Source: Heterotrichella gracilis
Lineage: Eukaryota; Sar; Xanthophyceae; Tribonematales; Xanthonemataceae
Length of the DNA: 64,000 bases
Direction: 5' to 3'
Assembly (NCBI GenBank): GCA_032358255.1
Contig: JAULBX010008884.1
Span: 49,517-113,516, forward strand
The stretch's first letter is position 1. Every line of letters begins with the position of its first letter. The notes beneath the pieces are model-generated. The model worked only from the letters and a program-made list of their open reading frames with translations, was not told where the DNA came from and made no database searches. This document shows positions 1 to 11,486 of this stretch, piece by piece. The translations under genes and the position numbers were made by a program.

Positions 1-3000
1 GTGGAGGGATCAGTCCCACAGGGTGTTCAAAATGATGCGCAGCCAAGCTCTCCTGTCCAAGCAGAGCTTCCACCTGGCCTGCATGCTTCAGCCAGCACAG
101 GCTCGCTGGCCCAGCCTCCCCCATACCGACACCTGCTGGTGACAGCTTCCCAGGACACGACCATGAAGGTACTGGATTGCACACGCCTGATCGCTTGGGC
201 AGACGCTCGGGGCGACCCCGTGGCAGTGCCTGATGCTGGTGAAGGGCCATCGGGATCTGGTGCTGGTGTTGATCTTGCCCCAGACGCTGAGGTGAGGGCG
301 GTTGTTGCCCTTCCCAAGCCTCCAGCCTCGTTGAGGGAGGGGCAGCGTGTGAGGTTGTGGATGGTGGCGCGGTGGCCCCTGTTCAAGGAGGCCAGGGATG
401 AGGGGTTTGTGTGGCTCATGTCCAGCGGCTATGCAGGTGAGCTGTCTACAACATGAGCTAATATTGTCACTCCATGTGCCATCACACGCTGGCACTGCCA
501 TGACATACAGTATATACAGTATATCCATTACGTGACTCCATTTGTGTCCTGACAAATCTGCTAGCCAAACCAGGCAAAGTAACACATTATGGTATCAAGC
601 GCTGCATTCAATAATTCATGCGGATAGCATGCGCTGAATGCATTGGCAGCAGCATTGCCATTTGACGCCAGTGTAAACCCGCTTGCAGGTGGCATCCTTG
701 CCTGGCAGGTGCCGATCTTCACTGACAAGAACGTCCAGCCACCCATCCGCATCCCTGGCGGCCACTCGCGCACAGTCTTCTCCATCCACATGCTGCTGCA
801 GCATGGTGTCCTCAAGATGATGTCATCGGCAATGGACAGGACGGTGCTGAGCTGGCAGGTGCCGCTGCCCTCTGGCAAACTAGCGGTGAAGGAGGCAAAG
901 GTGCGTTGCTACTAATGCTCATGCGTTGAGTGTCTGGTGATGACATGCTTGATGATCGACACCTGTTTTGTGGCATTTTGTAACAATGCTGTGGAGGTTG
1001 AAGGGTTCAATTTATAATCTTGGTGAGGGGTCTGTGGCATCTGGCAACATTTCAAATACATTTCTCTAAGATTAGAAAATCAGACGTCAGTTCAAGCAAG
1101 AAATGTTCAACCACATCTGCTGCAACTGTGTCCTGTTTGTGCACTGCAGGTGCAAGCTTCCTTCACAGGCCTTGGAGGGCACGTGTACAGCCTGGACACC
1201 TCCCCTCTGTACGCCTCCCTGACCTCCCCAATGCTGGCCATAGGCTGTGGGGATGTCACTTTGCGCCTCTTGCCTTTGCCAGCATCGGATGTCAGCACCG
1301 CAGGCCCCAAGGCTGTGGTGTATGAGGATAACGAGCTCATCTGGCAGGGTATGAAATCCAAGGTGACGGCTGTGAGCTGGCGAGCTGGCACCAGCGGTGC
1401 TGTGGGGCTGGGCTTTGAAGATGGCAGCGTTGGGGTCCTGAGCTTGGGCGACAGGCAATGTAAAGCTTTCCCTGTGCGGCACAAGGTACAGTCATGGTCT
1501 TCAATTGTTGTTCAAATTTGATGAAGGGTTGCCATGTAAGCCTCATTGGCCTGCATACCAGGCAGGCGCATAATCAACCATGCCGTGCAATTGTGCAATA
1601 GAGTGCGCCATGTCATGGTACCTGCTGGATTGCCACATACAAGGAAGGCTGAACCATTGGGTGGGTGCTGCAGGCGCCTGTGCTTTGCCTGCTGTGGCTG
1701 GGCCCATTGCCCACCATGCACAGCGAACTTCCAACCGGGCAAACAGCAGACAGTGCAGTGTCGCAAGGGGGTGCTTCTGGTTGTGCCAGCCCATCCTCCT
1801 CTCACTCAACGCAGATTTTGCTGGCTCCCTCAACAGAAGGGTCAGCTGCTGCAGGCCTGGATGCCAGGTCTGTGGAGAAAGGCTCCGATGCTGAAAGCCA
1901 GCAAGATGCAACAGTCTCTGGCAGCCACAGCTTGTCCATTGGTCGAGAGGTACTGCCCCGGCTGGTCAGCTTATGCAGTGCTGGCACCATCCTACTGTGG
2001 CCTGCTCAATCAGCCACAGACGTGATTCCATCTGGCAAGTCAAAGTCACCCAGCGCGCCTCCAAAGCCTGTCGACCTTGCCAAGGTCCTAAGTGCTGCGG
2101 GGCAGCTGAGCACTGTTGAATCCACCTCTTGGCAGAAAACGCAGTGGTCAGCCATGCACTACAGCAGCAGCAGCGCTACAGTGGCCCTGGGAGCCACAAA
2201 TGGGTCAGTGGCAGTGTTCACGTTGGTCAACCGCGCGTTGCCTGGCGAGGTGGCCTCCTGGAAGCTGCTGCAGCACAGGAAGGACCATGGCAGGGTAGTG
2301 AACGCTGTTGCTGTGCATCACAACTCCTCAACGGTGGCCTCGGGAGCAGATGATGGCATGCTACATGTGGCAGATGCGGCTGACAGGCACGTTTGCACTG
2401 CCATAGAAGTCTTGTGCAACATGTTTATACTTGCTGCCTGTTGTGCATGCCAAAGGAAGCCATGTTTTTAATATTGGGCAAGCCCGCACCGTCAACTCAG
2501 CATGCTTGCTTTCATGGGCCATCATGTGCGTTAGATTAGCATTGCCGTGCGCACCGGTGGCCACAGGTCAACAGTACAGATATAATGTGCCTTTTGCAGT
2601 TCATCCACCTTTGTGGGCTGCTGCTTGAGTGAGGATGGAGCAGCGGTGCTGTCTGCTGCTTGGAGCCCCCACTTTGATGATGTGATCGCAGCATCAACCT
2701 CCGCGCCAGATGTGCAGGTACACTCACGAAATTTTGTTGCACTTGTTTTTTGTTACACCAGGAAGCACCTGTGTTCATATAGCAAGACAAGCACTGGCAT
2801 CATGTGGATGAAATGCAATCAATGTGGAAGACTTGATCATTTGCCGTACATCATGTTTGTCGTTTGCACTGTTTGACAACTTTGCTCATGTCTTTCATAG
2901 GTGTTGAGGGTTGGAGAGAAGGCAATCACACCGATCTTCTTCATCAGGGGCCACAGCAGCAGAGCCAGGGCCCTGTGCTGGGACCCTCTCAGCATGGGCC

Positions 3001-6000
3001 TCCTGTTCACCGGTTCAGAGGACCAGTCAGTGAGATCCTGGGACTGCTTCGACCACGTCACCCTATCCACGTCCAGAGCAGGCCAGGACACACCCACTGC
3101 ATCACAGACAGACCAGCAACAAGCTGCTGTCGAGAATCCTTCACCCAGCCGAGCTGTTGCCTCCAGCCTGCCCTCGGATGACCTGCTGGATTCAGCTTTT
3201 GGGGATGCGCAGCGGTCCCTGGCGATGCTCATAGGCTCTCCTCAGGCACCCAGGGCAGGTGGCATCACCACCTCAGCACCAGCACCAGCGGCAGTACCCA
3301 CTGCACCCCCAGCCACCACTCCTCCCACACCAGCCACAGCACCAGCACCACCCGTGACCTCCCCTTCTGCGCTCCCTGTCGAACCTCCTGCGGTGCCTGC
3401 GTCAAAGAAGCGAGCTACCAAAAAAGTGGCAAAGTTTGCCCCGCAGTCCCTTCTCGCGGATTCCATGGACCTGCACAGCCCAGCAGTGCAGCAGCAGGCA
3501 TTGGAGGCATGTGCACAGCTGGCTGATAAGCTTCTGCCTGTGGCTGGAGTGACAGAGCCAAGGCCTGCAGCAGGTGAGGTGCTAGAGGCAGCAGCTAACA
3601 TGCGCCATATATAGGTTCTAAACACACACATTAGGCACGAATGGCATGCTTTGATAAAAGGAAAACCCGGTGTATTATGAAAATCCATTGATTGATGAAA
3701 CTTCCTGTTGCTTGGTAGATACACTGCACTCATCCTTCAGTTCCAGAAACATCACCCATTTCTTCAGCATGCATGCTTTGTGTTTCCGCAGGTTCCTCAG
3801 CACCCCTGGGGATTTTCAGCGGCCCACTTGAAGCCTCCATCTACCTTGGCATGGCAGCCAACACGCCCACCTTGACACCGCCCGACCAATCACGCTTTGC
3901 CAGCTCAGCGCAATCTGACGCTGCCCGGGTGGCAGCAGCCCAGCGCAGCGCAGTGCTTCACCTGTGGCGGGGTGATGTGGGCAGTGCCATGGAGCTGGTG
4001 GTCAAGGAGGATATACTCACAGCGGATTTTGTCAGCCTGGCTGCTGCTGCAGGTATGATTAAACTAATATTGGGACTTATAACAGCGCGAACCTGCATTC
4101 CTCTCAAACCCAATCCGGCAATACCAATAGCAATTGGGCCAATCGTTGAGTTGCACCTTGTTTGGCGTGTGGCAGCCCTCTGCCGTAAATCTTTAAAATA
4201 TGGTTATTCTACAAAGGGACAAGATAGCCTCAATACCCTGACCAACCCTGCTCTCGCACAGGGCGCAGTGCATGGGAGGCTGCCTCTAAGCTGTATGCCG
4301 CCAAGCTGGAGGCGGGGGGCGAGTGCCACATGGCGGCGCTGCACCTGCTGGCTGTGGGTGATGTGGCGGGGGCGGTGGGTGTGTACCGGAGGGGAGGGAT
4401 GGTGCGGGAGGCGCTGGTGCTGGCTGCTGCGCGCCTCATGCCATCAGACCCGGTGCTCATGGTGGGGATTGCGCTGGGGATTTGGGGGGGATGGGTATCT
4501 TTCCCGAGGGTTGGGGGTTTGTGCCCAATTAGTGGTGCATGTGGCGCGCAAAGACTGCCTTGCATGATGTTTGCTAGTGGGGATGGGAGATGAATTATGA
4601 TGGGCTGCAAATGAATGGGGTTGGACCATTGACTGCCCGTGAGCTGTCATTCAAAAGAAATATGATGAAAAGAATAACAAATGCCATGTTTGCGGTGAGT
4701 GTATTAATTATCCATATCAACGGGGTTGGACCATACATTGACTGCGTGTGAATCAGACGATCCATTGCGTCCATCAGGGAATCAACTGATGGCTGTGTGC
4801 TTGTGTAGGAGGTCCACCTTTTACATGCTCGCTCTCTTGAAGCCGCCCACCAGTACGAGGCCGCTGCAGCGCACTTTCTGGCTGGCGGCCAACCACTGCC
4901 TGCCACGTCAGCATTGTCACACCGGGGGACAGCGCCCACTGGGGCCCTGGCTGCGCGCATTGCGGCTGGGGCGGGCAGCGATGAGAAGCTGATGGCGCTG
5001 GGTGAGTAAAGCCCTCAGCAAGGGTTTCGTACCTGTCTGTGCATAGAAGGTGGCAAGGTGGCACGTTCCATTGCCATTGTGTAGGAGTAAGGGACCAGAT
5101 ACAGGCTGATAGTGATGTGTCCGCAAGATGATTTCAATTGCCTGTGTGCAAGGCTCTAGGCACTATCTGCTTGATCAGCATGTATCATGGCCATGTGGCC
5201 ATGTGAATGATCTTCTGTATGGGGGTGCTGTTAAGAGCAGCATCGCCCACATTCACTGTGTGTTTGCCCTAAATCAAGCATTATGCAGACCATTGTAAAC
5301 TTTGTACCCCACCAGTTTGTGCCCTGTCATCAGCATCAGCCTGGTGAGCATAAGTGTGCATGTTGCAGGGGAGGAGATGGCCAGTCGAGCGGCGCTGCAG
5401 TATGGTGCGGATGACAGCTGGCAGGAAGTGGCCCAGGTGTGCGCCATGTGGCCCAATAGCGCACTTGTGACTGCCACATCAGCACTGCTGGCAGCTGAGC
5501 AGGGCATTGCTGAGCTGGCAGGCAAGAGGGGAATAGCGTTGGGGACAGACTTTCAGGAGAGCGCAGGAGAGGGTGGGGACGGGGGCCACGAGGGTGCAGA
5601 AAGTGTGTTACAGGCGCTGGATGTGATTCTTACAGATGCACTGAGAGGGAGTCAGCAGAGTGAACCTTCTGGGCATGCAGCAATTGGGGAATCTAGGGCG
5701 CAGGGGTGCTCCGGCCAGCTTGCTGCAGCAATTTTGGCGCCATTGGCACCTGGGCCCAAACCACTGGATGCCGCAGCGGTACTTGAGGCGCTTCCACCCC
5801 TTGCAGACATCGCGCGGGCAAGGGGTGTCAAGCACGCAGAACGGCTGTGGATGGCGCATTGCGTTACCAGGGCGGTGCTGGCACTGCACATTGGGGATGT
5901 GGCAGGGGCCATGTCAGTGCTCCAGGGGCCAGATGCACAGGCAGCATGCTCTGCATTCGCAGCATCAATGGTGCAGCAACCGCGGCGCCTGAGTACATCA

Positions 6001-6249
6001 GAAACAGGGTCGTTGAATGAATCAGCAAGTATAAACAAACCAGCGGCAGTAAGTGCAGGCAATGGCTCAGCAGGTCAACAAATTGAATCTGGGGGGCAAG
6101 AGCCCGCCAAGGGAGGGGCAGTGATGAAGTACAGCAGGGAGCAGCTGTTGGGGCTGAGGGGAGTGAGGGCAGGGGATGGGGATGCGGCAAGAGTGGCGCA
6201 TGCGCTACCGGCAGCAATCAGGACGATACCAAGGGGCAAGACGTGGTGA
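1..6249 (+). CDS. GEMIN5: GEMIN5-like WD40 protein of the SMN complex (5' partial)
   Basis: Gemin5 recognises snRNA precursors (Sm site and cap) and hands them to the SMN complex for Sm-core assembly in the cytoplasm. Exons by phase: <1-436, 689-900, 1150-1485, 1674-2413 (or 2390), 2600-2717, 2901-3573, 3792-4052, 4262-4461, 4809-5001, 5369-6249, giving about 1350 codons. The N-terminus lies outside the window. The front half carries WD40 blades, including family-typical GLGGHVYSL, a W-Q-G-M-K-S-K-V-T-A-like stretch and GSEDQSVRSWD. The back half is the alpha-helical TPR-like region: LHLWRGDVGSAMEL, then ALHLLAVGDVAGAV and AARLMPSDPVL, which parallel the animal Gemin5 helices. An Ala/Pro-rich linker separates the halves. 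The C-terminus is shorter than in animals. The exon 4 donor is uncertain: 2391 (GTTTGC) breaks phase, whereas 2414 keeps it. A TGTAA motif follows at 6439. A generic WD40/TPR protein is the alternative, but the match in both halves favours Gemin5. Confidence 0.85.
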
Positions 6250-7894
6250 TCGCTCGTGCATTGGTGGTGGGGAATGGGCAGCAGCATATGCTCACTCATG
6301 GGAGCGAGCATAACCATGACTCCTTGGCTATTCCATGATATGGTGCTGGTGTGTTGAGTCAGCTTCTTTCAGATTATGTGGGCAACTGTATACCAAGCAA
6401 CAGTACCATTGTGCCTTGGTGTAAACACTTGTTGGTACTGTAACAACAATAAAACAACAAATGTTTTATTGAAGGAACATCACAGTGTGGTGGTTGCAAG
6501 GCCTGCATGCACTTCATGGTAACAGCTGCGGCTGCTTTCAGAATGTTAAATTAACTGCTACAGGACTTCAAGGTTTCACCCTGGCAGGTTAACGGCATCT
6601 AGCTGTCATGCGAGTGTAAGGGATCCTTGAAGGGAGGCGCCTCATCCATTGAGGTCTTTGGATCAGTATCTCCTTCAAGGAGTCAGAATAATTCGTGTGA
6701 CAGTCACTGATCCCTTGTGGGAGTAAGATAAAATGGATCTCCGGACAACTTCAAATTTGACACTCATTGACCATTGAAATGCATGTGTATTCTGTGTATT
6801 ATTGTTCAAGTTATTAATAATTCGAATATTTAATTTCAAATTTGCCAGCATTTCATTCGCCCTCGAGGTGAGGGCCCTAAGGCTTCTTGGAGGCAATTTG
6901 CACAACTCATCATGCTGAGCATATCCTCTTGAGGAGTGCCACATTGGTGTAACAGTTAACAGCTTCGAAAAACTTGCAGTGGTGTCCTAGACCATAGCTA
7001 GAGCCTTTATCCACACATCGAGACGGACTCGCCACAACGTTGAACGACACCAGTGGCAGTTGTAAAACTTGAGCTGAGTGGAAACTTCCCACCCTCAGCT
7101 GTCTACCGTGACAACAAGGCTCCGAGCTCCTTAAGATCGAGACAAACTTCAATAAGTTTCTACCACTCCAGGAGGATCTCTAAAAACTGCGTGACGCAAG
7201 CCTCAGGTGTGTTATGAGCCCATAACAGCTCCTAATAGGCAGAGCAGTTACACTGTGAAAAATGCCTCGTGTGAAACAATGTCATGCCTCGAACATGGCC
7301 ATGGCTTCCAGGCTTTTTCTATTTTACAGTAAAATACACCACCTGGAGCACTAAGCGACCCAGTCTTAGACTATCCGAAATAGGATTTACTCGTGCCACC
7401 TCAGAGGGTGTCATCCACTTCAGAAGCTGTTGAGGCACACCTTGTGTGACACTGCACAGTGTGGCTGGTACTGAGCTCAAGCATACGTGGTCTTAGTCCT
7501 AATGCCACACTGTGCAATGCACGTAGCCTAAACAGGGTAGTCTAGTAGACCAAGTAAAAGGTAGTACCAAGTAAAAGCTACCTTTGGCATTGTAGCCATT
7601 TCACTACCACTGGTTCTGAGACATCAGCTAGAAGCACAATGCTGTTTCTTTTGAAACGTCACACTGTGCAGGGTTTGTGTGCAGGTTTGCAGTGGCACAA
7701 TGGCCAAGTTCACAGTGTCCACATGGCCTGTTTATGGGGCAACGTTATGAGAATCTGGCAGCCTGCAGACCCTGAATACAGTACGTTTCCAAAGTTGCAG
7801 GGGATGCCGCGCAAAACTATTGGCTAACTGCCCAACCTTTCCAGGAATCCTGCAACTTGAAGGCACCTGATCTGTGGTTGACAAGCGCATCATC
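6250..7894. other. intergenic region between GEMIN5-like gene and DMC1
   Basis: I see no supported gene here. The stretch is more AT-rich than the flanking genes. It has only short open frames, mostly minus-strand between 6675 and 7152, without recognisable motifs. Around 7440-7690 a CACTGTGCA-like word recurs several times. This could be the remains of a repetitive element, but no ends or domains are visible. The 3' untranslated region of the upstream gene and the DMC1 promoter should both lie here. Confidence 0.5.
6439..6443 (+). terminator. putative polyadenylation signal TGTAA of the GEMIN5-like gene
   Basis: TGTAA, the usual chlorophyte near-upstream polyadenylation element, lies 190 bases after the stop at 6249. 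A second TGTAA sits about 20 bases earlier. The assignment rests on position and motif only. Confidence 0.4.
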
Positions 7895-8986
7895 ATGTCA
7901 GCCAGTGCACATCACCCCATGCAGGCATCCAGGCAAGTTATAAACTTGACAATCATACATGATTTCTGTTATATCATACTGCCTGCTTTTGCTTACTGTG
8001 TGGTGGCTACAATGCCATGGCATGTTGTAAATCCTGATTGTGACAAAATTCCCAATCATTGACAGTCATTATGATGGGCCGCTGCCATCCAGGGTTCAGG
8101 AGGAAGCCGAGGACTCATGTGAGGACTTCCTTCCAATTGACAATTTGGCAACTCTAGGTGTCAATGTGGGTAAGTGTGTGTACTCTTGCAAATTACATGT
8201 ATTAGATTCATAGACAAGCACCTACAAAATGTCTATAATTGGCATATTGACATTGCGTTGCCTGCAGCTGACATTAAGAAGGCAAAAGAGGGAGGGTTCC
8301 ACACCGTTGCTGCGCTTCTTATGGCCACCCGCAAGCTGCTCTGCAACATAAAGGGGTTGAGTGAAGGCAAGGTCGAGAAAATGGTGGAGGCTGCCAAGAA
8401 AATGTCGCCCCAGTACGGTTGGCAAACTGGTGGCCAAGTCGAGGAGACGGTGCGCGCGCGGTGTAATCAGGAGTTTGTGCCCACTCTGGTCAGACGTTTT
8501 GTTTCTGTCATGCCATGATGCGTATGAATCTGGTTCAGTGTGCTTCTAAATTTTAACCTGGACCACTAACCTTCCCCAATCAATGCAGCGTAACCGGGAA
8601 GTTGTCAAGATCAGCACTGGTTCATCAGCTATCGACGAGCTCCTTGGGGGTGGTATTGAGACCAAGGCCATCACAGAGATATTTGGAGAATGGAGGTAAA
8701 ACAATACTATGCAGGAGTAGCTATAGTATACTTGGGTAAACTGATGTTTGCGTAAACTGTGCAAGTTGTGGAACGATGTTGCGCAAACACGTTGCACATC
8801 TTGCAATGTTTCTCACGTCTCTGTCATATTTTTGCATGCATGCAATGATTCATGTTGTGATGGATCATCAGATACCGAGACACCAAGATCTTCTGATGCT
8901 GGTGACACCACTAGACCTGCCATGCGCATCTTTACAACATTGCGATAATTTTACGTATTTAGCTGCATTACAAATCAACTCCATTA

Positions 8987-9033
<47 letters not shown>

Positions 9034-10522
9034 GTGCAGAACTGGGAAGACCCAACTGTGCCATACCCTATGCGTCACCACTCAACTGGATACTGACTCT
9101 GGGGGTGCCCAGGGAAAGGTGCGTAACCCATGGATAGCACATCAGGCTGATTACCAATGCTTGATGCTGCTCAATTACAAAAACATGCATACTGTGACAA
9201 CTGCATGCAGTGTAAATTCTGTGTGGCCACAGGTGGCATACATTGACACTGAAGGAACCTTCCGCCCTGAGAGAATCAAGGCTATTGCAGCGAGGTTCAA
9301 CTTGGATCAGGAGGCAGTACTGGAAAATGTAAGCCAGGCTGCTCAGGCGCCTCAATATCATATGGGCATGTGCATGCAGTTGACTTTTAATGGATGGCCG
9401 TGCACATGTGTACAGTACTGCATGCAGTCACATTTTTTATTCCCAAACATTTGCTTGCGGAAAGTTTGCGCAATGTTGAACATGCATTGTGGAGAGTTTC
9501 TTCACAGTGACTGAGAGCAGTGTCAATTTGCTGGGTGCTTGACACAATGTGCACATGTTTAGAAGCATCTCGCCGCATGTCCGGATGGCCAAATAGGCTT
9601 GGTTATATCCTATCCGAGATCCAAAATGCAGGCTAAGGTTTTGCTGTTCAGGAGGTTTGACCCAAAACCACTGACCTTGTGCAGGTACTTGTTGGGCGTG
9701 CACACACCCATGAGATGCAGATGGAGCTCATCCCCATGCTGGCAGCCAAGATGGCGGAAGATCCCTTTAAGCTTCTAATCGTGGACAGTATGACAAGCAA
9801 TTTGCGTGTGGACTTCACTGGCAGAGGAGAGCTGGCTGAACGACAAGTGAGACTTGGCCAGATGATGAACCACGTGAAAAAGGTACGAAGCTAACTTCAG
9901 GCATACTGCGCAGCCCTCGTGGCAGTGTCATTGGTACTGATAGCGCTACCCTGCAGTATCGTGTTCACATTACATGTATTTTTTAAGAATTGACATCCAA
10001 AATGGTTTGAATCTGCATTGACAATGGCATTGCGCCACATTGAATCAGCAGCACTTTGTTCCATTTTGCGTGCGCACCCGAGACCTCAAGGCTGAATATT
10101 GCAGAAAAAATATCGAATGAACGCCTTGCCTCAAACGAGTTCAATTGCTGTAATAAAGTTGATACTTCTGGCAGCATTGCAGTTCCAGACCACTCCGCAG
10201 GTTTCAGTAACAGAGTACTGTGTTGTGATCATTAATAAAATCTTATTGTATATTGGTGGTGCAGATGGCCGAGGAGTTCAACGTCGCAGTCTTCATCACA
10301 AACCAGGTCATGTCAGATCCATCTGGTGGAGCCATGTTTGTGGCAGACCCAAAGAAAGCTGTTGGAGGACATGTTATGGCGCATGCCTCCACAGTGCGAC
10401 TGTCAGTGCGCAAGGGCAAGGGCGAGCAGCGAGTCATGAAGGTGGTGGACAGCCCAAACCTGCCTGAAGCCGAAGCCTCGTATGCCATCACCAATGAGGG
10501 AGTCGTGGACTACAAGGACTGA
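7895..10522 (+). CDS. DMC1: DMC1 meiosis-specific RecA/RAD51-family recombinase
   Basis: Dmc1 forms the nucleoprotein filament that carries out strand exchange between homologues in meiosis. Exons: 7895-7932, 8066-8169, 8268-8449, 8589-8695, 9040-9118, 9233-9328, 9685-9882, 10265-10522; 353 aa, against about 340 in animals and plants, with every phase closing. An N-terminal helix-hairpin-helix region ([12 protein letters not shown], about 74-85) precedes the ATPase core. Walker A is GEWRTGKT (141-148) and Walker B is LLIVD (232-236). The stretch [14 protein letters not shown] and the loop ending [10 protein letters not shown] are Dmc1-like: Rad51 has RTDYSGRGELSARQ at the first site. The start ATG is chosen because it splices in phase through a GCAAGT (GC-AG) donor at 7933; no in-frame ATG exists in exon 2. 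Intron 4 contains a (TG)21 tract next to its acceptor. The gene appears intact, implying selection for meiosis. Confidence 0.95.
8988..9029 (+). repeat. (TG)21 dinucleotide microsatellite in DMC1 intron 4
   Basis: A perfect TG/GT tract of 42 bases ends 10 bases before the AG of the acceptor that opens the Walker A exon at 9040. It stands where a polypyrimidine tract is expected. On the other strand it reads as (CA)n. Such tracts can adopt Z-DNA and are prone to length change. Confidence 0.95.
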
Positions 10523-11486
10523 GACCCTCATCAGATCAGTGATACATCATGTAGTGTAAGAAACGCAACCTCAGGCTGGCATGGGCTTCAAGGCCAGACA
10601 AGCATGATGCCACAATTATGAAATGTCCCCTTGAATTGTGAATTAAATTTGCGTGACGTTCATTGACAACACAGTGACTTCTCAACGACTGCAGTGCACT
10701 GCCATACGGCTTTGAATGACCATGATACTTGGCAGTTTACTATGCTCAGATGTTTGCTCCATCAATGCACTCAATTTTAAACCAGTGAATCATTTGACCA
10801 TGATGATGATCCACTGGTTGCTGCCCGACCTGTCTCTGTTTTTCAACATTGCTGGTTGTGGTGTGCCGCCGTGTGTGGGGGCGTTTTGTTTCTTTCTTTC
10901 TTTCTTTGATGGGCCATGCCACTGGATGACAATAGACCCATTGAGTTTGCAGACATGAACAGCAGTACACCAATAATATGTCAACGATTTACAAATAGAC
11001 ACACACGCGTAGCCGCCATTATACAACAGTTGTACCAGTTTCTGCAATGATTATTTGTGCAGCTATGTTCCGTACACGTAATGCCGTCGCGACATGTTTG
11101 GATCCGAGTTACTTGCGCACTTGGTTAATCACAGTGTGCCTGAGGCATGCTCATTTTCTGTCTTTTCTGCTAATTAAGCATTAACTATGATTAATCATAA
11201 CGTTACAGTCGCAACAGTGCAGTGCCACGCCAGGCTATTACATTGTAATAAATATTGGCACCACTTAAAGAGTAAACATGCCTTCAAGTTGGCTTGGCGG
11301 GTGCGCATCCGCCCAATGGCAATAAAGCAATCATCAACAGCAACTTCTAACCTGAAACTGTGAGTAAGTGTCGACCTTCAGCTAATCAGCCAGTGTTGCA
11401 TGTGAAATATCAACCAAGTAGGGAATTGATAAGCACGTGACAAATGCTTCCTGACATATGCGCTGCCTTCAAAGGCTGGTTCTGCT
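10523..11486. other. intergenic region between convergent DMC1 and ADAT1
   Basis: No coding signal was found. The region should hold the 3' ends of both convergent genes. A short (TTTC)n run lies at about 10889-10907. Otherwise it is AT-rich unique sequence. Confidence 0.6.
10555..10559 (+). terminator. DMC1: putative polyadenylation signal TGTAA of DMC1
   Basis: TGTAA begins 33 bases after the DMC1 stop codon, a position compatible with the chlorophyte polyadenylation element. Motif and position only. Confidence 0.4.

Noticed and set aside
1546-2025. 159-codon plus-strand frame overlapping a GEMIN5 exon
   Set aside because: It is out of frame with exon 1674 onward, which continues the WD40 protein.
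6675-7152. Minus-strand open frames as a small gene
   Set aside because: No recognisable motif or phase-consistent splice sites; the region looks like AT-rich intergenic or decayed repeat sequence.
8987-9514. Open frame starting with a Cys-Val repeat
   Set aside because: The start is the (TG)n tract read as codons; the later part includes DMC1 exon and intron sequence in the wrong arrangement.
7895-10522. RAD51 rather than DMC1
   Set aside because: The [14 protein letters not shown] block and the C-terminal loop match Dmc1; Rad51 has RTDYSGRGELSARQ.
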